Part shown: one piece after another, positions 8,508-17,752 of the stretch | How positions within the stretch are numbered: the stretch's first letter is position 1 | How the letters are laid out: every line of letters starts with the position of its first letter | DNA from: Isohypsibius dastychi | Lineage: Eukaryota; Tardigrada; Eutardigrada; Parachela; Isohypsibiidae | DNA: 25,817 nt | Assembly: GCA_034696485.1 (NCBI GenBank) | Contig: JAQIWT010000258.1 | Span: forward strand, 1 to 25,817 | Reading direction: 5' to 3' | Notes under the pieces: generated by a model | Database searches by the model: none | What the model was told of the DNA's origin: nothing | Seen by the model: only the letters and a program-made list of their open reading frames with translations | Program-made: the position numbers and the translations under genes

Positions 8508-11500
8508 ATGTCGGGTGAATGCTCCGGTTTTTTAGCGTTCTTGAAAGGGAAACGGTTGTCTCCGATTGGTCAGGTCATGCTGAAGAGTTCCCCAGCTGGC
8601 CCGAGTCTCATCTGTAGCAGGAGACAATTATCGGAGAAAAGCTCCTTCTTCGAGAAATTACTCACCTCACCGCTGAGCTCTGGAAAAGAGGAATTCGTTT
8701 TGCAGGATACTCCATATGACGTATTGAAGCGGTGAGCCTACCAGATGGCAGAATTCATTGTTTAGACTGTCTAATTTAAGACGTTTGGTTTACCAGAGTC
8801 ACCAAGTTCATCGAGAGCGGTACCGTCGAACTGGATGCGGGCAATATTTTGCAAACGCTCGCTCTTTCCATCTACTTGGACGTACCATCCCTGCAGAACT
8901 TATGTGAGGACTTCCTCGTATCCAAAACGCAAACTGAGGACTACGCAATTCTTTTGTCGTTTGCCGCAGCCTACAACGCACCAACTTTGGCTACCACTAT
9001 ATGGGCGCTTACTTTACACGATGCGGCAAAAATATGTTCAGCAAACGTATTTCTCGAATTCAGCTACGATCAGGTAAGGATGATTTGAGTATTCTTCCGA
9101 CTTATTACGGATTGATCTATCTATCTGGATCAGACAGGGAAGATTTTTGTACAGTGGCACGAGAACGTTAATATTCTGTACAATATCCCTGTGAGGTTAA
9201 AAATTCTAAAAATGGAGAGAACCAATGAGTAAATGCGAGGAAAACAACATTTTCCAAAATAAGGGAGACTCACTGAAGCGTTGAACCTCCATCATTTCAC
9301 GGAGTCCGCAAGAGACATCGCGTTAAATTTCCTGAGTCTGACTGCACCACCCCCACACCCCAAACACGCAGAAACCCAGGACTTCTGTTTCAAATCTTCA
9401 AGCTTCTTGCAATTAAACTCTAAAGAGTGTCGGGATGTTCAGTTCCAGGTGTTGGTATGAGCATAGCACAATCATTTTTCTTATGCAGATGCGTCGTTTC
9501 GTGGGGTCAGACGATTTGAACATCGGCGACGAATATATAGTTTGGTGTGCCGTGAGAGATTGGTATCTGCATGATATCGAATGTCGTAAAAGTCAATTCG
9601 AACATTTATCTGACCTTGTGCGCTATCCACTCATTCAGGTGAGTATAGTACATTTCTAGAACACCTGTTCAGAGACGAGTTTCATCAAAATTTCTCAACA
9701 GGAGTCAAAGCTACTGCATCTTCAAGAGCAAATAAAGGAGAATGTCCACATCCATGAGACGGTGCACGGATGTATCGAAGATGCCCTCTCTTTGCAGTTC
9801 GACAAACAGCGAGCGTTCGAGATCACACATCCGAAGTTTCATCTCAGATCTGCGGGTAAAAAATTGGATGTTTTATTCTACTCCAGCTTCACACTAAATG
9901 CTACTGTACGTTGTCGCCATGTAGGTTACCTGAATGGAATTCTCATCATGTACGGAGATGGCCACGAGTGGTTTGAAGATAGTAAGAAGAACTTAACATA
10001 CATAACCTGTAGCCCTCTGGGGGGGGGGGGGATTTTTCCACTGATAATTTTCTGTTATAAATTAAATGTCTGGGAACGTAACACCTTGATAATCTTCGAC
10101 TCTCTTCCAACAAGGAATGAGTTATAACAAATAACTTCGATCCGCAAAACAACGTGCTCCAAATTCCAACAGACCTTCTGTTTTGGCACATGGTGAATTG
10201 CAGTTGTAATCACTAGAAGTGACGTGATCTCATGAAGTCTCGTGCTCAACAAAAAATGGATTGTGGCCGTTTGTTACTTTACACCGCGTCAACAACCAAA
10301 TTTGATTTTTAGGAGTGGAATTCGGCAAACGTGGACACTATGAGTGGATAAGGAGAACTCTGAAAAAAATGACGGAAAGTTGGTAGAATGGGTTGTTCCA
10401 TTCTCATCATTTACAACATAATGTTATTCAGGTCGCAACAGCCGAGACCCAGTCGCGTTTTTTGATCCTTTGGAAAATGTAGTGCATCGATTCAAGGAAC
10501 TCCCAAACAAAGGGCATAATCTGTTTCCCATGTTCGCCTGCCAGTCGAGTGAAGGTGAAATCTACATGAACGGGACTTTGAGGGATATATTCAAGCGTGG
10601 TCAGTTTGATAACTGGGAGTTTCTGATGGAGGATCTCGCCGGCCCTGTTTATGGTCAGTTCCAGATTCATCGCAGTTTTTGAAACATAAATTGCTTGATC
10701 ACCCTGATGATTATTTTTGCGGCTGCGTAAAGCGTTCTTCTGAATAGGAATGTCCATAGACGAGAACACGCTGTACGTCCTGTCAGAAGGTCGTCGGAGC
10801 CATCAAATTTTGACTTCTTATTCGTTGCCCCAAGGATCAGTTCTCCATTGTGGTGCCACGCCTTTCACACGCTCTTATCAGTTCACTAATGTAGCACACT
10901 GTGGCAAGCTGTATATTCTAAATTGCGTATCAGATCAGCCTACTCAGATGGTATGCTTCGATCCTCTTTCATGTCAATGGTCTCGAAAGGCTGACTGCAA
11001 TACGTCGGGCGAGCTCTTGCATCTGAAATCTTGCAGCCATCCTAATGGGAAGATTTTCATACTTGGTAAGTTTTAGGATCTGTATTACTGCTTTGAACAG
11101 ATGTGTCAAATGCCCGAAATAACAGGTTTAGAGCAAAGCGTGAGTAGCACGACCAAGATAACATCGATTATTCTTTCCTATGATCCCGAACATGACTCTT
11201 GGTGCTCGGTCACAAGTTAGTTCCTTTTTTCATATTTCCTTTTCCGCAGGAACGACAATTGGAAAACGTGCTTATGTTTTGCAGGTTTTGTTGATAACTA
11301 CATCAACTGTGACTTTGCCGTCTGGGGCTTTCGTCTAATTTTGCTCCGTCACTGGAATCCGCGCATACAAGTGTGCAGCCACAATGTGCGGTTCCCTTCT
11401 TGCGCGGATTGCCACGGTGCTGCTGTGGACTTTTTTGATGTGGACTCTTGTGTTCTTACTCCGGGTTGTCGTGTCAGCTACCGGATTTCGAATGGGATGT

Positions 11501-11661
11501 CCTTTGCAGGAACTTGCAAGATCCGAAAATGTTGGCGCAATTTGAAATTGTTTAATTCTAGTTTGCCGGATAACACTAACTTCGTTCCAGCTGCCCTATT
11601 GGATCACGATCCTGGAGCCATATCAACCAATCCAAAAACCATCCCTGAAGCAACGCATTAA
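8508..11661 (+). CDS. BTB-BACK-Kelch (KLHL-type) protein, nine exons
   Basis: Exons are 8508-8731, 8797-9073, 9489-9638, 9702-9855, 9925-9981, 10432-10653, 10748-11065, 11126-11215 and 11285-11661. Every junction is GT-AG, and the joined 1869 nt is a whole number of codons (622 residues), the usual size of the family. Residues about 15-105 form the BTB fold (CSRRQLSEKSSFFEKLL, LDAGNILQTLALSIYLDVPS). A helical BACK region follows (FLEFSYDQMRRFVGSDDLN, IVWCAVRDWYLHDIECRK), then degenerate Kelch repeats (AGYLNGILIMYGDG, ITSIILSYDPEHDSWCSV, GKLYILNCVSDQPTQMVCFD). Such proteins typically act as substrate adaptors of Cullin-3 ubiquitin ligases; that role is inferred from the family. The fourth intron (9856-9924) is 69 nt without an in-frame stop, so its retention would be silent for the frame. 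The last exon has a Cys-rich tail and weak Kelch character. Confidence 0.85.
10019..10031. repeat. Poly-G tract (13 G) in intron 5 of the BTB-Kelch gene
   Basis: Thirteen consecutive G lie within the 450-bp intron 9982-10431. This is one of several such runs in the window. Confidence 0.8.
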
Positions 11662-12157
11662 GCAATTCGATAGGATCGGCAGTTCGGTACTCCTCTCAAT
11701 CTTTGTCGATTTGGACCATGCAGCATGTAATCTTCAGTGATGTTTCGAATGTTTCATCTCATGTTGTTGTGGTTGTGCAAACGATAAAAACATCTTCATT
11801 TTGTCAAAACAAAAGCTTCATTTTGTCACAAGCTGCATCGATTGGTTGTCACCAGATTTGCTTGAACGAGAACAATGATGAGAAATGAATGAGAGCGCGT
11901 GATGAATGATCTACATCCGAGAAGCAACAGGCTATTCGCTTATGATAATAATGAGAAGTATGAAGAACTGATCTGAATGAATGTACAAAAATTGGCAAAG
12001 GAACTGTAATGTAGACGACATGCTGCAGCTAAAAACACGGTCGATAATAGTCAAAATGATACACTTTGAACTACTTCGTGACAAATATGACTCAATGAAA
12101 AGATGGTTACGGTTCCCCAATGCGAATAAAACCAAAGCTAAGCACAAAGGACAGCCT
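11662..12157. other. Intergenic region between convergent genes
   Basis: This interval separates the stop of the BTB-Kelch gene (plus) from the stop of the caspase gene (minus), so it should hold both 3' UTRs. An AATAAA lies at about 12124-12129 for the plus strand; I see no clear signal for the minus strand. Only short ORFs without coding character are present. Confidence 0.4.
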
Positions 12158-15100
12158 CTATTTGCTGCTGAGATATAGTTTCTTCGTCAGCCCGTTCGAC
12201 CAGTCCGGGGATACAAAAACTTTGTGATGGTCATACGACTTGGCGACGGCGGCATGCATGTCCACCTTGCAAAAAGATTGATAATTCAGAATTGATTTGT
12301 ACCACCATCAATAATTTTTTTACCCGTTGAAGAAGCTGTCTGATCTCCAAATCTCCTGATTTACGCAGCTGTTCAGTGAGTAGGGGTATCAGGCTGGTAC
12401 CTTCGAAAGTTCTTCGAATCCCTTCATTCGCTCGCGATTTCATGCCTGAAACAAGACAGCAGTTGAATCGTAAAACCTCATATCAATTTCAAGATGCGTA
12501 TTTTGCTATTCTGATAAACTTGAGAGAGAGAGAGAGTTTTGAATTAGTCAATCGAGACTGCGTGCGCGACTGGCAAACACACACAGCTGCTGTCTTAATT
12601 TACTGAATCACAGCATTTTATTTTTACTACCAATTTATCTGGAGGATAGGTTACCTGGAAAAGTGGAATATATCGCGATTTGATTCGGGATGCCGATGCG
12701 TGAAGTGCTCTTCACTGAGTCATCACTAACTGAAACGGGATTTGATGGAAGATTTTATTATTGTATGAAGATGTATAACAGAAGAGGCGCTACCTCCTCG
12801 ACACATATCGAAGATCAGGATCTTTGGTTTCCCCGCCAGAGCAACGCAGTTGTCGTCGGAAAGAATTTCCCGAACAAATCGAGACGGGACTTTTTCGCCA
12901 TCCGTTCCGATGATGTGATCGTCTTCAGCACCATGACTATCAATCAACACCATGATGGCATCCGGCGAAAGAGCGTCTGTTGACTGAATATGAACAAAAT
13001 TCAGGAGTAGTTCTTTAATTTCCTGCAAAAAAGGAATAAGTAGAATAGTTGATCTCAACTCAGCAGTCACTTCGATGGTGACGGAGGTTTTGAACAACAC
13101 TCGGCTGGCTATCAATCTGCTCACCATCGGCGTTTTGAATTCTGATCTGGGGTGGACGGGCTAACTTGACACCGTTTTTCATTGCAGTTTTCTGTGCCAT
13201 CTAGAATTTGCAAACGTAGATTCTTGTTGATAATTGGATAGTTCTAACTTCTAGCTACGTACAAAAACCAAACTTCGTAAATCCAGGACTTCTGAGGCAG
13301 TGCCCGAGAGTTTAACGGTGATGGGTGCGTAAAAGCCAATACAGTCAAGTCTGTTAATCTGAACACGCGCGGGACCGAAGATCTTGTTCAGAATTCACAG
13401 ATTTTCAGAATTTGCAGGGGGGGACCCCTCAGGGGGAAAGCCATACCAAGTGGGGGTCCACGCTTCATTTGTCAGAATTGCTCTGTACTCTAGTCTCTCA
13501 ACAAATCGGCCATATGGATAGTGATATCAGTGAGGGAAGACCGATACAGATAGAGAGACAGAGATGCAGTCACCCTGCACACTGGCTCAGTCTACCCTCA
13601 CTGATTTCACTATCCATATGGCCGATTTGTTGAGAGACTAAAGTATTTGATAACACAAAGGAAGATTTATAGAGTTATAAGTGGAAAAAGTGGAAAACGC
13701 CGTGGGAAGTGGAAAACGCCGTGGAGTTATCAAATAGAAAAAGACGTACGGTCTCGGATCGCCCCTTACTATATCCCAGATTCAATTTAAGCCATGGCTT
13801 CCCTCTTGCAAGAGTCGGAACCGGCCATGCAGGTGGAGAACCAGTTATTCGTCCATTTCTTCCACTTCTGAGAGCAAGTCTCCCGGTGCCGGTTCCTTCT
13901 CGTTGATTCTTTTTCTTTTCCGTTCAGGTTCAGTAGCAGTTTTGGCATCTTCCTTGAGTGTGGGTGCAAACACTGGAGTTTTCTCTCAATTCACTTTGGG
14001 TCGAAGCTAAAGAAATCGTTCCAGAGATGCAGCTAAGATATCTGCTTTCGCCCAATCTGATAAATCTTCCCGCTGTAAAATCTTTGCGGTTAGGAGGTCC
14101 AGCGTCTTGGAATGGAATCGAGGATCGGAATCAAGAACGGAAAATGTATTTTTTTATTCACATGACCATCTACTTTAATCAAGGTGGCAAATCCTAGCTT
14201 CATACTTTTAGGATCAGGAAATTGCTTCCCTTAGTTATTACCGGCTCCCTTAGCGCCTCCCTAGGAATTTTAGGAACCTATGGATTCAAGGAAAAAGCCT
14301 TATTTCCTCAACCGCGCCGAGTCATAACTGGAAAATTTGTCGCATGGGAATTTTTTTTGCGACGTGGAATTTACATGTGGATGAGATTAGTACGTCAACC
14401 CCAGTGTGGAACCGTGTCATCAGCGGTGTTGAAGCTCATCAACTTGCATTGCGAATTCAGAGTTCAAACTTGAATGTTGCGTCAAATATTTCAGTTAGAT
14501 AATTAACAATTAAGAGAAATAATATCAAGGATTTGAGGGATCTTCCGTAAATTCCTCCATCGCACATTTAGGCCCCTCAAGGAGCTCCCTAACTTCCTAG
14601 TCATTTTGGGGAAATACCTCGCCCCTCACGGCTCTCCTCGTCCCTAAGGACGCGGAAACGCAACCTTGACTTTAATAGCTAAATAAAGATATTTATGAAC
14701 AAGCTACAGAGTTCCAACCAAAAGAAAAGAAAGCTGCAACGAATGATTGGCTCAGTTTCCATATACGGTGGAGGTGGATCAAAATAAAAAAAGGGCTGCA
14801 CAACAGTAGAAACAGGTTTGCTCGACTCCGTTCAGAAATTTTTCGCCGAAGGGCAATGCGGAGAGTTTGTTTTATGAAATGCCAAACATCAACTGAACAC
14901 CGGTTCTGCTTCTTAATCAGATAACAAAACAGGCATTTAATCAATCGTCACCGAAACGATAAAATCCGGCACTGGGCAAAATAATGTACAGTCAGTGGCT
15001 TTCTCCGAAATCTCCTCTCCTGCGATGAGATTCGAAGCGTTCGCCTTTAATTCGCATCTGCTGCTTGTAAAAATGAGTATCCATTGCAGAATACATGGTT

Positions 15101-17173
15101 GATGAATTTGAAATAATCTGGCATTATATACCCCGACCAAGAAAGCTTCCGAATTCGGAAAAGATTTCTGCTAACCGACCGGTATATAAGGGATTGGAGT
15201 ATCTCATTTTCAGCTTTCACCATGCCTGACGAGTGCGGCCATTTTCCAGTATTCCAACCACCTCCCCTCAACATGCCTTCAACCACCAACGCTACCCCGA
15301 ATTTGGACATGATGGAGAGCCACCGATAGTTCCAGGAGACAGCGTTCTGACATTTTGCAGACGACACTTCGGGTGACGTCACACTATTGGTCACACAAAT
15401 CAAACAGTCACGTGATTTTAATCAACCAATCAGAAGCGGCATGTAAGTCCTACTCCTACTGCCGATAGGCACCTATGTTATAAGTAGGCCAATAGCCACA
15501 CCCTTCGGCTTACTCCTACTTCTTGCTGGATAGCCCGTTATGCTGCTCACCAGTCCTTTTTCGAATGAAAACAATTACCACATGAATGCTCTACCTTTTG
15601 AAAAATTTCTGGATCCCTATGATTTGTTTGAAATTCTTTCGAATATTCTTTGTCAGGTTCAGGGAACTGCGTTCTGATTATCTTAGTCATTTTTCCTGGA
15701 GTTATGTCGTTGTCCAGAAAATCAAAGAAGAAACGGATGATAAATTGTGTTCTCCTGGCAGACATTCGACAACCATATGTCGGTGAGTAATGGTTATCCA
15801 CCTTCCAGATTTTAAGCGTTCTTAAAGTCCAGAAGTCTATGTTCTGGGAACCTCACTGAAAACTGGCTCTAAAGTCATATAAATCCTGAAAGATCTCGTT
15901 CTTAATCATACTTCTTCTCATCGACCTATACATCGCAAAATTTTTGCTTAATATGGCATTCCTCCACCAAATGCTAAACTCCACTGGAGTTTGACTAATC
16001 GACCAATCCGAAATGTGAGGTTGCAGAACCAAGTTGGTCTCATTACTCCATTCCTCTTTCGACCCCCCCCCTCCCCCCTCCAAATTGTTCTGCAAAAGTT
16101 GCATGAGGGAAGACAAACAAAAACTACTCAGAAGATCTCACGGTGGTGTACACTTCTTTTGTCCAATATCTCTGCAGCCATCAATCCTGAGGAGAACTCC
16201 AAGGATTTCCTCTGCGGAAAACACACTCACCTTCGCCGTTAGGTACCAATGAACCTTGTGTTCAAAGAGCATAAATCCTAGGTTTCGTGCAAAGTCCGCC
16301 GATGCGAACAGCTGTGGCCGCATTGCGAATAACTTCAAAACGTCCGGAAACGTTTGAATTATCCTTTTCATTGGCAATTAGCAAACAAACACGATTTCCG
16401 GTCATCCGATAAGTTGAACTGTCTCCTGGCTGGGGAGCTCCACGGGGAAAAGTCGTGGTTGTTGCAGGAAAATAGACTGCCTCGTTCCAACAAAATTGAA
16501 CACCTGGAAAATCAGTTTATATTAAAAGTTCGATTTCACGAACGCGAAGATCGATTCTGTTTAAAGCATACCAGAGTACAAGCAGTTTAAAAGAGCCACG
16601 CTGTATACAAAAATTCCACACAGTAGTAAACATGAATGTTTTCTGTACTTTCAGAAGTTTCAATCTTTTTCCCCAGATCAGTCATCGAGAATTAAAGTTT
16701 AAATTGATTGTAAAAAGCTGACCTGATGCTGCATTCCTGTTGACATCGATCATATCTAAAGTATGCTTGACTGGCACCGAGTATTTGTCATCCATAAACA
16801 TCAGAAAGTGGACCAAGGACAGCATGCCTTGACGAGTCACACATTCCAGCCCAAAGATATGCAGGTCCAAGTCTTGATCACTCTCCGTGACGAAACTCTG
16901 CCATCAGGAACACGGTGAGTAAGGTACTGAATTGACAGAACGAGGTTTACTCACATGACTGCCATCACCCAGCTCTGCTCGGAATGCAGATTCTCGAACT
17001 TGTATTCTTTTTCGTACATCAGGATCCCTCCAGTCAACCGGGCAACTTAAAAATCTGCCCATTACGGCCTCTCGAATAACAACTGGTACAAAATCGTCGG
17101 ATACATTGCTTCGAAGTTCTTGTAGAAGTGCAGATAATCGAGGGGTATTCCACATTAGAATGGATGCATTCAT
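12158..17173 (-). CDS. Caspase (cysteine protease) with long prodomain; one frameshift
   Basis: Proposed exons are 17173-16955, 16897-16723, 16503-16231, 13022-12794, 12729-12655, 12445-12324 and 12265-12158, all GT-AG, about 399 residues. Residues 1-131 form a prodomain I do not recognise. The p20 subunit shows YRMTGNRVCLLIANEKD, LGFMLFEHK, LTAK joined to EIKELLLNF, the catalytic-His motif IDSHGAED, GTDGEKVP, LAGKPKILIF and the catalytic-Cys motif DMCRG. The p10 subunit shows IPNQIAIYSTFPG, FEGTSLIPLLTEQL and the terminal LTKKLYLSSK. Caspases cut after Asp and drive apoptosis. The pentapeptide is DMCRG instead of QACRG/QACQG, and the p20-p10 linker (VSDDSVKSTSR) is short. One extra base near 16315 shifts the frame between VIRNAA and QLFASADF. 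The 3.2-kb intron 16230-13023 is inferred from phase and from the family-like LTAKEIKELL join. Two separate incomplete paralogues are the alternative; an in-frame segment 13160-13071 (RLIASRVLFKTSVTIE) could then replace the LGF region. Confidence 0.7.
12523..12535. repeat. Short GA microsatellite in a caspase intron
   Basis: About six GA units lie in the intron between the two p10 exons. Confidence 0.6.
13486..13645. repeat. 59-bp near-perfect inverted repeat (hairpin or MITE core)
   Basis: The arm 13486-13544 is the reverse complement of 13587-13645 with about four mismatches; the central 46 bp (13491-13536 against 13595-13640) differ at one position. A 42-bp loop separates them. Arm content includes CAACAAATCGGCCATATGG. 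A transcript through this region, which lies inside the proposed caspase intron, would form a very stable hairpin. No protein is encoded. A miniature transposon relic or a small-RNA hairpin precursor are the main readings. Confidence 0.85.
13644..13736. repeat. 11-bp inverted repeat enclosing a 19-bp tandem duplication
   Basis: TATTTGATAAC (13644-13654) and GTTATCAAATA (13726-13736) are perfect inverted copies. Between them a 19-bp unit with the core GTGGAAAACGCCGTGG is duplicated in tandem (about 13689-13707 and 13708-13726). The element abuts the 59-bp hairpin, suggesting a composite mobile-element relic. Confidence 0.65.
13845..14203 (-). pseudogene. Decayed gene 3' end with two in-frame stops, nested in the caspase intron
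   Basis: One minus-strand frame reads HSKTLDLLTAKILQRED and DWAKADILAASLERFL. It then meets TAG (14007-14009), LRPKVN and TGA (13986-13988), and continues in the same frame as EKTPVFAPTLKEDAKTATEP and RKRKRINEKEPAPGDLLSEV to TAA at 13845-13847. Upstream, another frame from an ATG at 14203 (MKLGFATLIKVDGHVNKKIH) seems to belong to the same protein, so a frameshift lies near 14130. The KRKR patch and acidic tail would suit a nuclear or nucleolar protein. I do not recognise the family. No GT-AG pair removes the stops, so nonsense decay is the simplest reading. Confidence 0.5.
14204..14991. other. Non-coding part of the proposed caspase intron
   Basis: I see no gene. Two similar CT/AG-rich patches (around 14238-14275 and 14570-14650, both with CTCCCTWR-type words) might be diverged copies of a repeat. 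Confidence 0.3.
14992..15096 (-). CDS. Micro-ORF of 34 residues behind a TATA box
   Basis: The frame starts MYSAMDTHFYKQQMRIKGER and ends GESH before TGA at 14992-14994. The ATG lies about 28 bp downstream of a TATATAA box at 15124-15130 on the same strand, which is very close, so the leader would be minimal. The product is basic and has no signal peptide. It may be the first exon of a longer gene (a CATCGCAG acceptor-like site follows inside it). The only support is the promoter position. Confidence 0.25.
   Translation of the reverse strand: MYSAMDTHFYKQQMRIKGERFESHRRRGDFGESH
15124..15189. promoter_or_regulatory. Divergent pair of TATA boxes (dyad)
   Basis: TTATATACC (15124-15132) and GGTATATAA (15181-15189) are perfect inverted copies 48 bp apart. 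Read outward, each gives a TATATAA box directing transcription away from the other, one minus (CGGGGTATATAATG) and one plus (CCGGTATATAAGG). A short ORF follows each. This looks like a compact bidirectional promoter. Confidence 0.45.
15222..15329 (+). CDS. Micro-ORF of 35 residues behind a TATA box
   Basis: The frame starts MPDECGHFPVFQPPPLNMPS and ends DMMESHR before TAG at 15327-15329. The ATG is about 33 bp after the TATATAA box at 15183-15189. It is Pro-rich with no recognisable domain. It could be a small protein or the first exon of an unresolved gene. Confidence 0.25.
   Translation: MPDECGHFPVFQPPPLNMPSTTNATPNLDMMESHR
15374..15430. promoter_or_regulatory. CRE, CCAAT and E-box cluster
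   Basis: A perfect CREB-type palindrome TGACGTCA (15374-15381) is followed by ATTGG (a CCAAT box in reverse, 15386-15390), CACGTG (about 15409-15414) and ACCAATCAG (about 15424-15432). The cluster lies on the far side of the micro-ORF at 15222 from the divergent TATA pair and probably serves a minus-strand promoter. Confidence 0.4.
15606..15766 (-). other. Candidate orphan exon, unrecognised
   Basis: A minus-strand frame with internal ATG reads MSARRTQFIIRFFFDFLDND, TPGKMTKIIRTQFPEPDKEY and QTNHRDPEIFQK, followed by a GTAGAG donor-like site. Composition is protein-like and helical, but no partner exon was found. It could be an alternative caspase prodomain exon or a relic. Confidence 0.25.
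15853..16230 (-). other. Coding-like but unresolved stretch within the caspase intron
   Basis: Directly after the donor of caspase exon 3 the frame stays open (FSAEEILGVLLRIDGCRDIG) to a stop near 16138, giving a possible short caspase isoform without a catalytic Cys. Further on, a minus-strand frame reads EFSIWWRNAILSKNFAMYRS and MRRSMIKNEIFQDLYDFRA, which looks protein-like but lacks a clear start or splice partner. A C9-T-C6 run (16063-16078) lies in this stretch. Confidence 0.3.
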
Positions 17174-17752
17174 TCTGGAGTCCTTTCGGTTCAAAATCAA
17201 AGCAAAACTAGCTTGCACAAGAATTATCGAAAGAACGTTAAGCCGCTCTGCGGCTTAAATCAAGTCAGTACCGTGCTCGATGCTACGCTTTGCTTGCGCT
17301 GCGTCCCGGCTAAAAATCGATACTGGAACCACACAAGAAAGGTGAATGAATCCGGAAGGATTCAAGGAAGAACCCTAGCTTATGCCGGCAAAAAGACTTG
17401 CTGGAGTCCGGTCAGGACCCCGAAGGTCTCGTGCACAAAAATGAAACACGGTGTCTCGCATGACCTTTCCCGGCCGTCCCTATTGGATTCCTGGATGGAA
17501 AAACCCGTAGGATACCATCAAGAAAAATTCACGTTCGACAATATTTATTTCGCCAGCTTTCGAACCACCAAAAATCACAGATGAAAACAAGTTTGCAACA
17601 ATGAAAAGTTTACGAAAGAAAAGTGAATTATCTTTTCAAGAGGGCATTTCAAGCAAAAATCAACCGAAAGAAATTTCAATACCGAGTGAAGTATCGAAAA
17701 AAGTCCTCCCAATGCGCGTTCCAATGGAATCACTGCCGTCTTGATATTTCGT
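17174..17752. other. Non-coding stretch with clustered short hairpins, upstream of the caspase
   Basis: Perfect short inverted repeats cluster here: TTAAGCCG/CGGCTTAA (17238-17245 with 17251-17258), GAATCC-GGAA-GGATTC (17348-17363) and GACC-CCGAA-GGTC (17416-17428). A plus-strand frame is open across 17213-17584 but starts without ATG and has no family look. This should include the caspase promoter, though no TATA box is evident. Confidence 0.45.

Noticed and set aside
13071-13201. Alternative first exons for a separate C-terminal caspase gene (MAQKTAMKNG... and PVHPRSEFKTPM...)
   Set aside because: The ATG-bearing frame hits a stop and does not join in phase; the other needs a weak acceptor and a 48-nt intron. 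The join from 16231 to 13022 fits the family better, though it is not proven.
17213-17584. 123-codon plus-strand frame over the hairpin cluster
   Set aside because: It starts at a non-ATG codon and crosses several perfect hairpins; its composition does not look protein-like.
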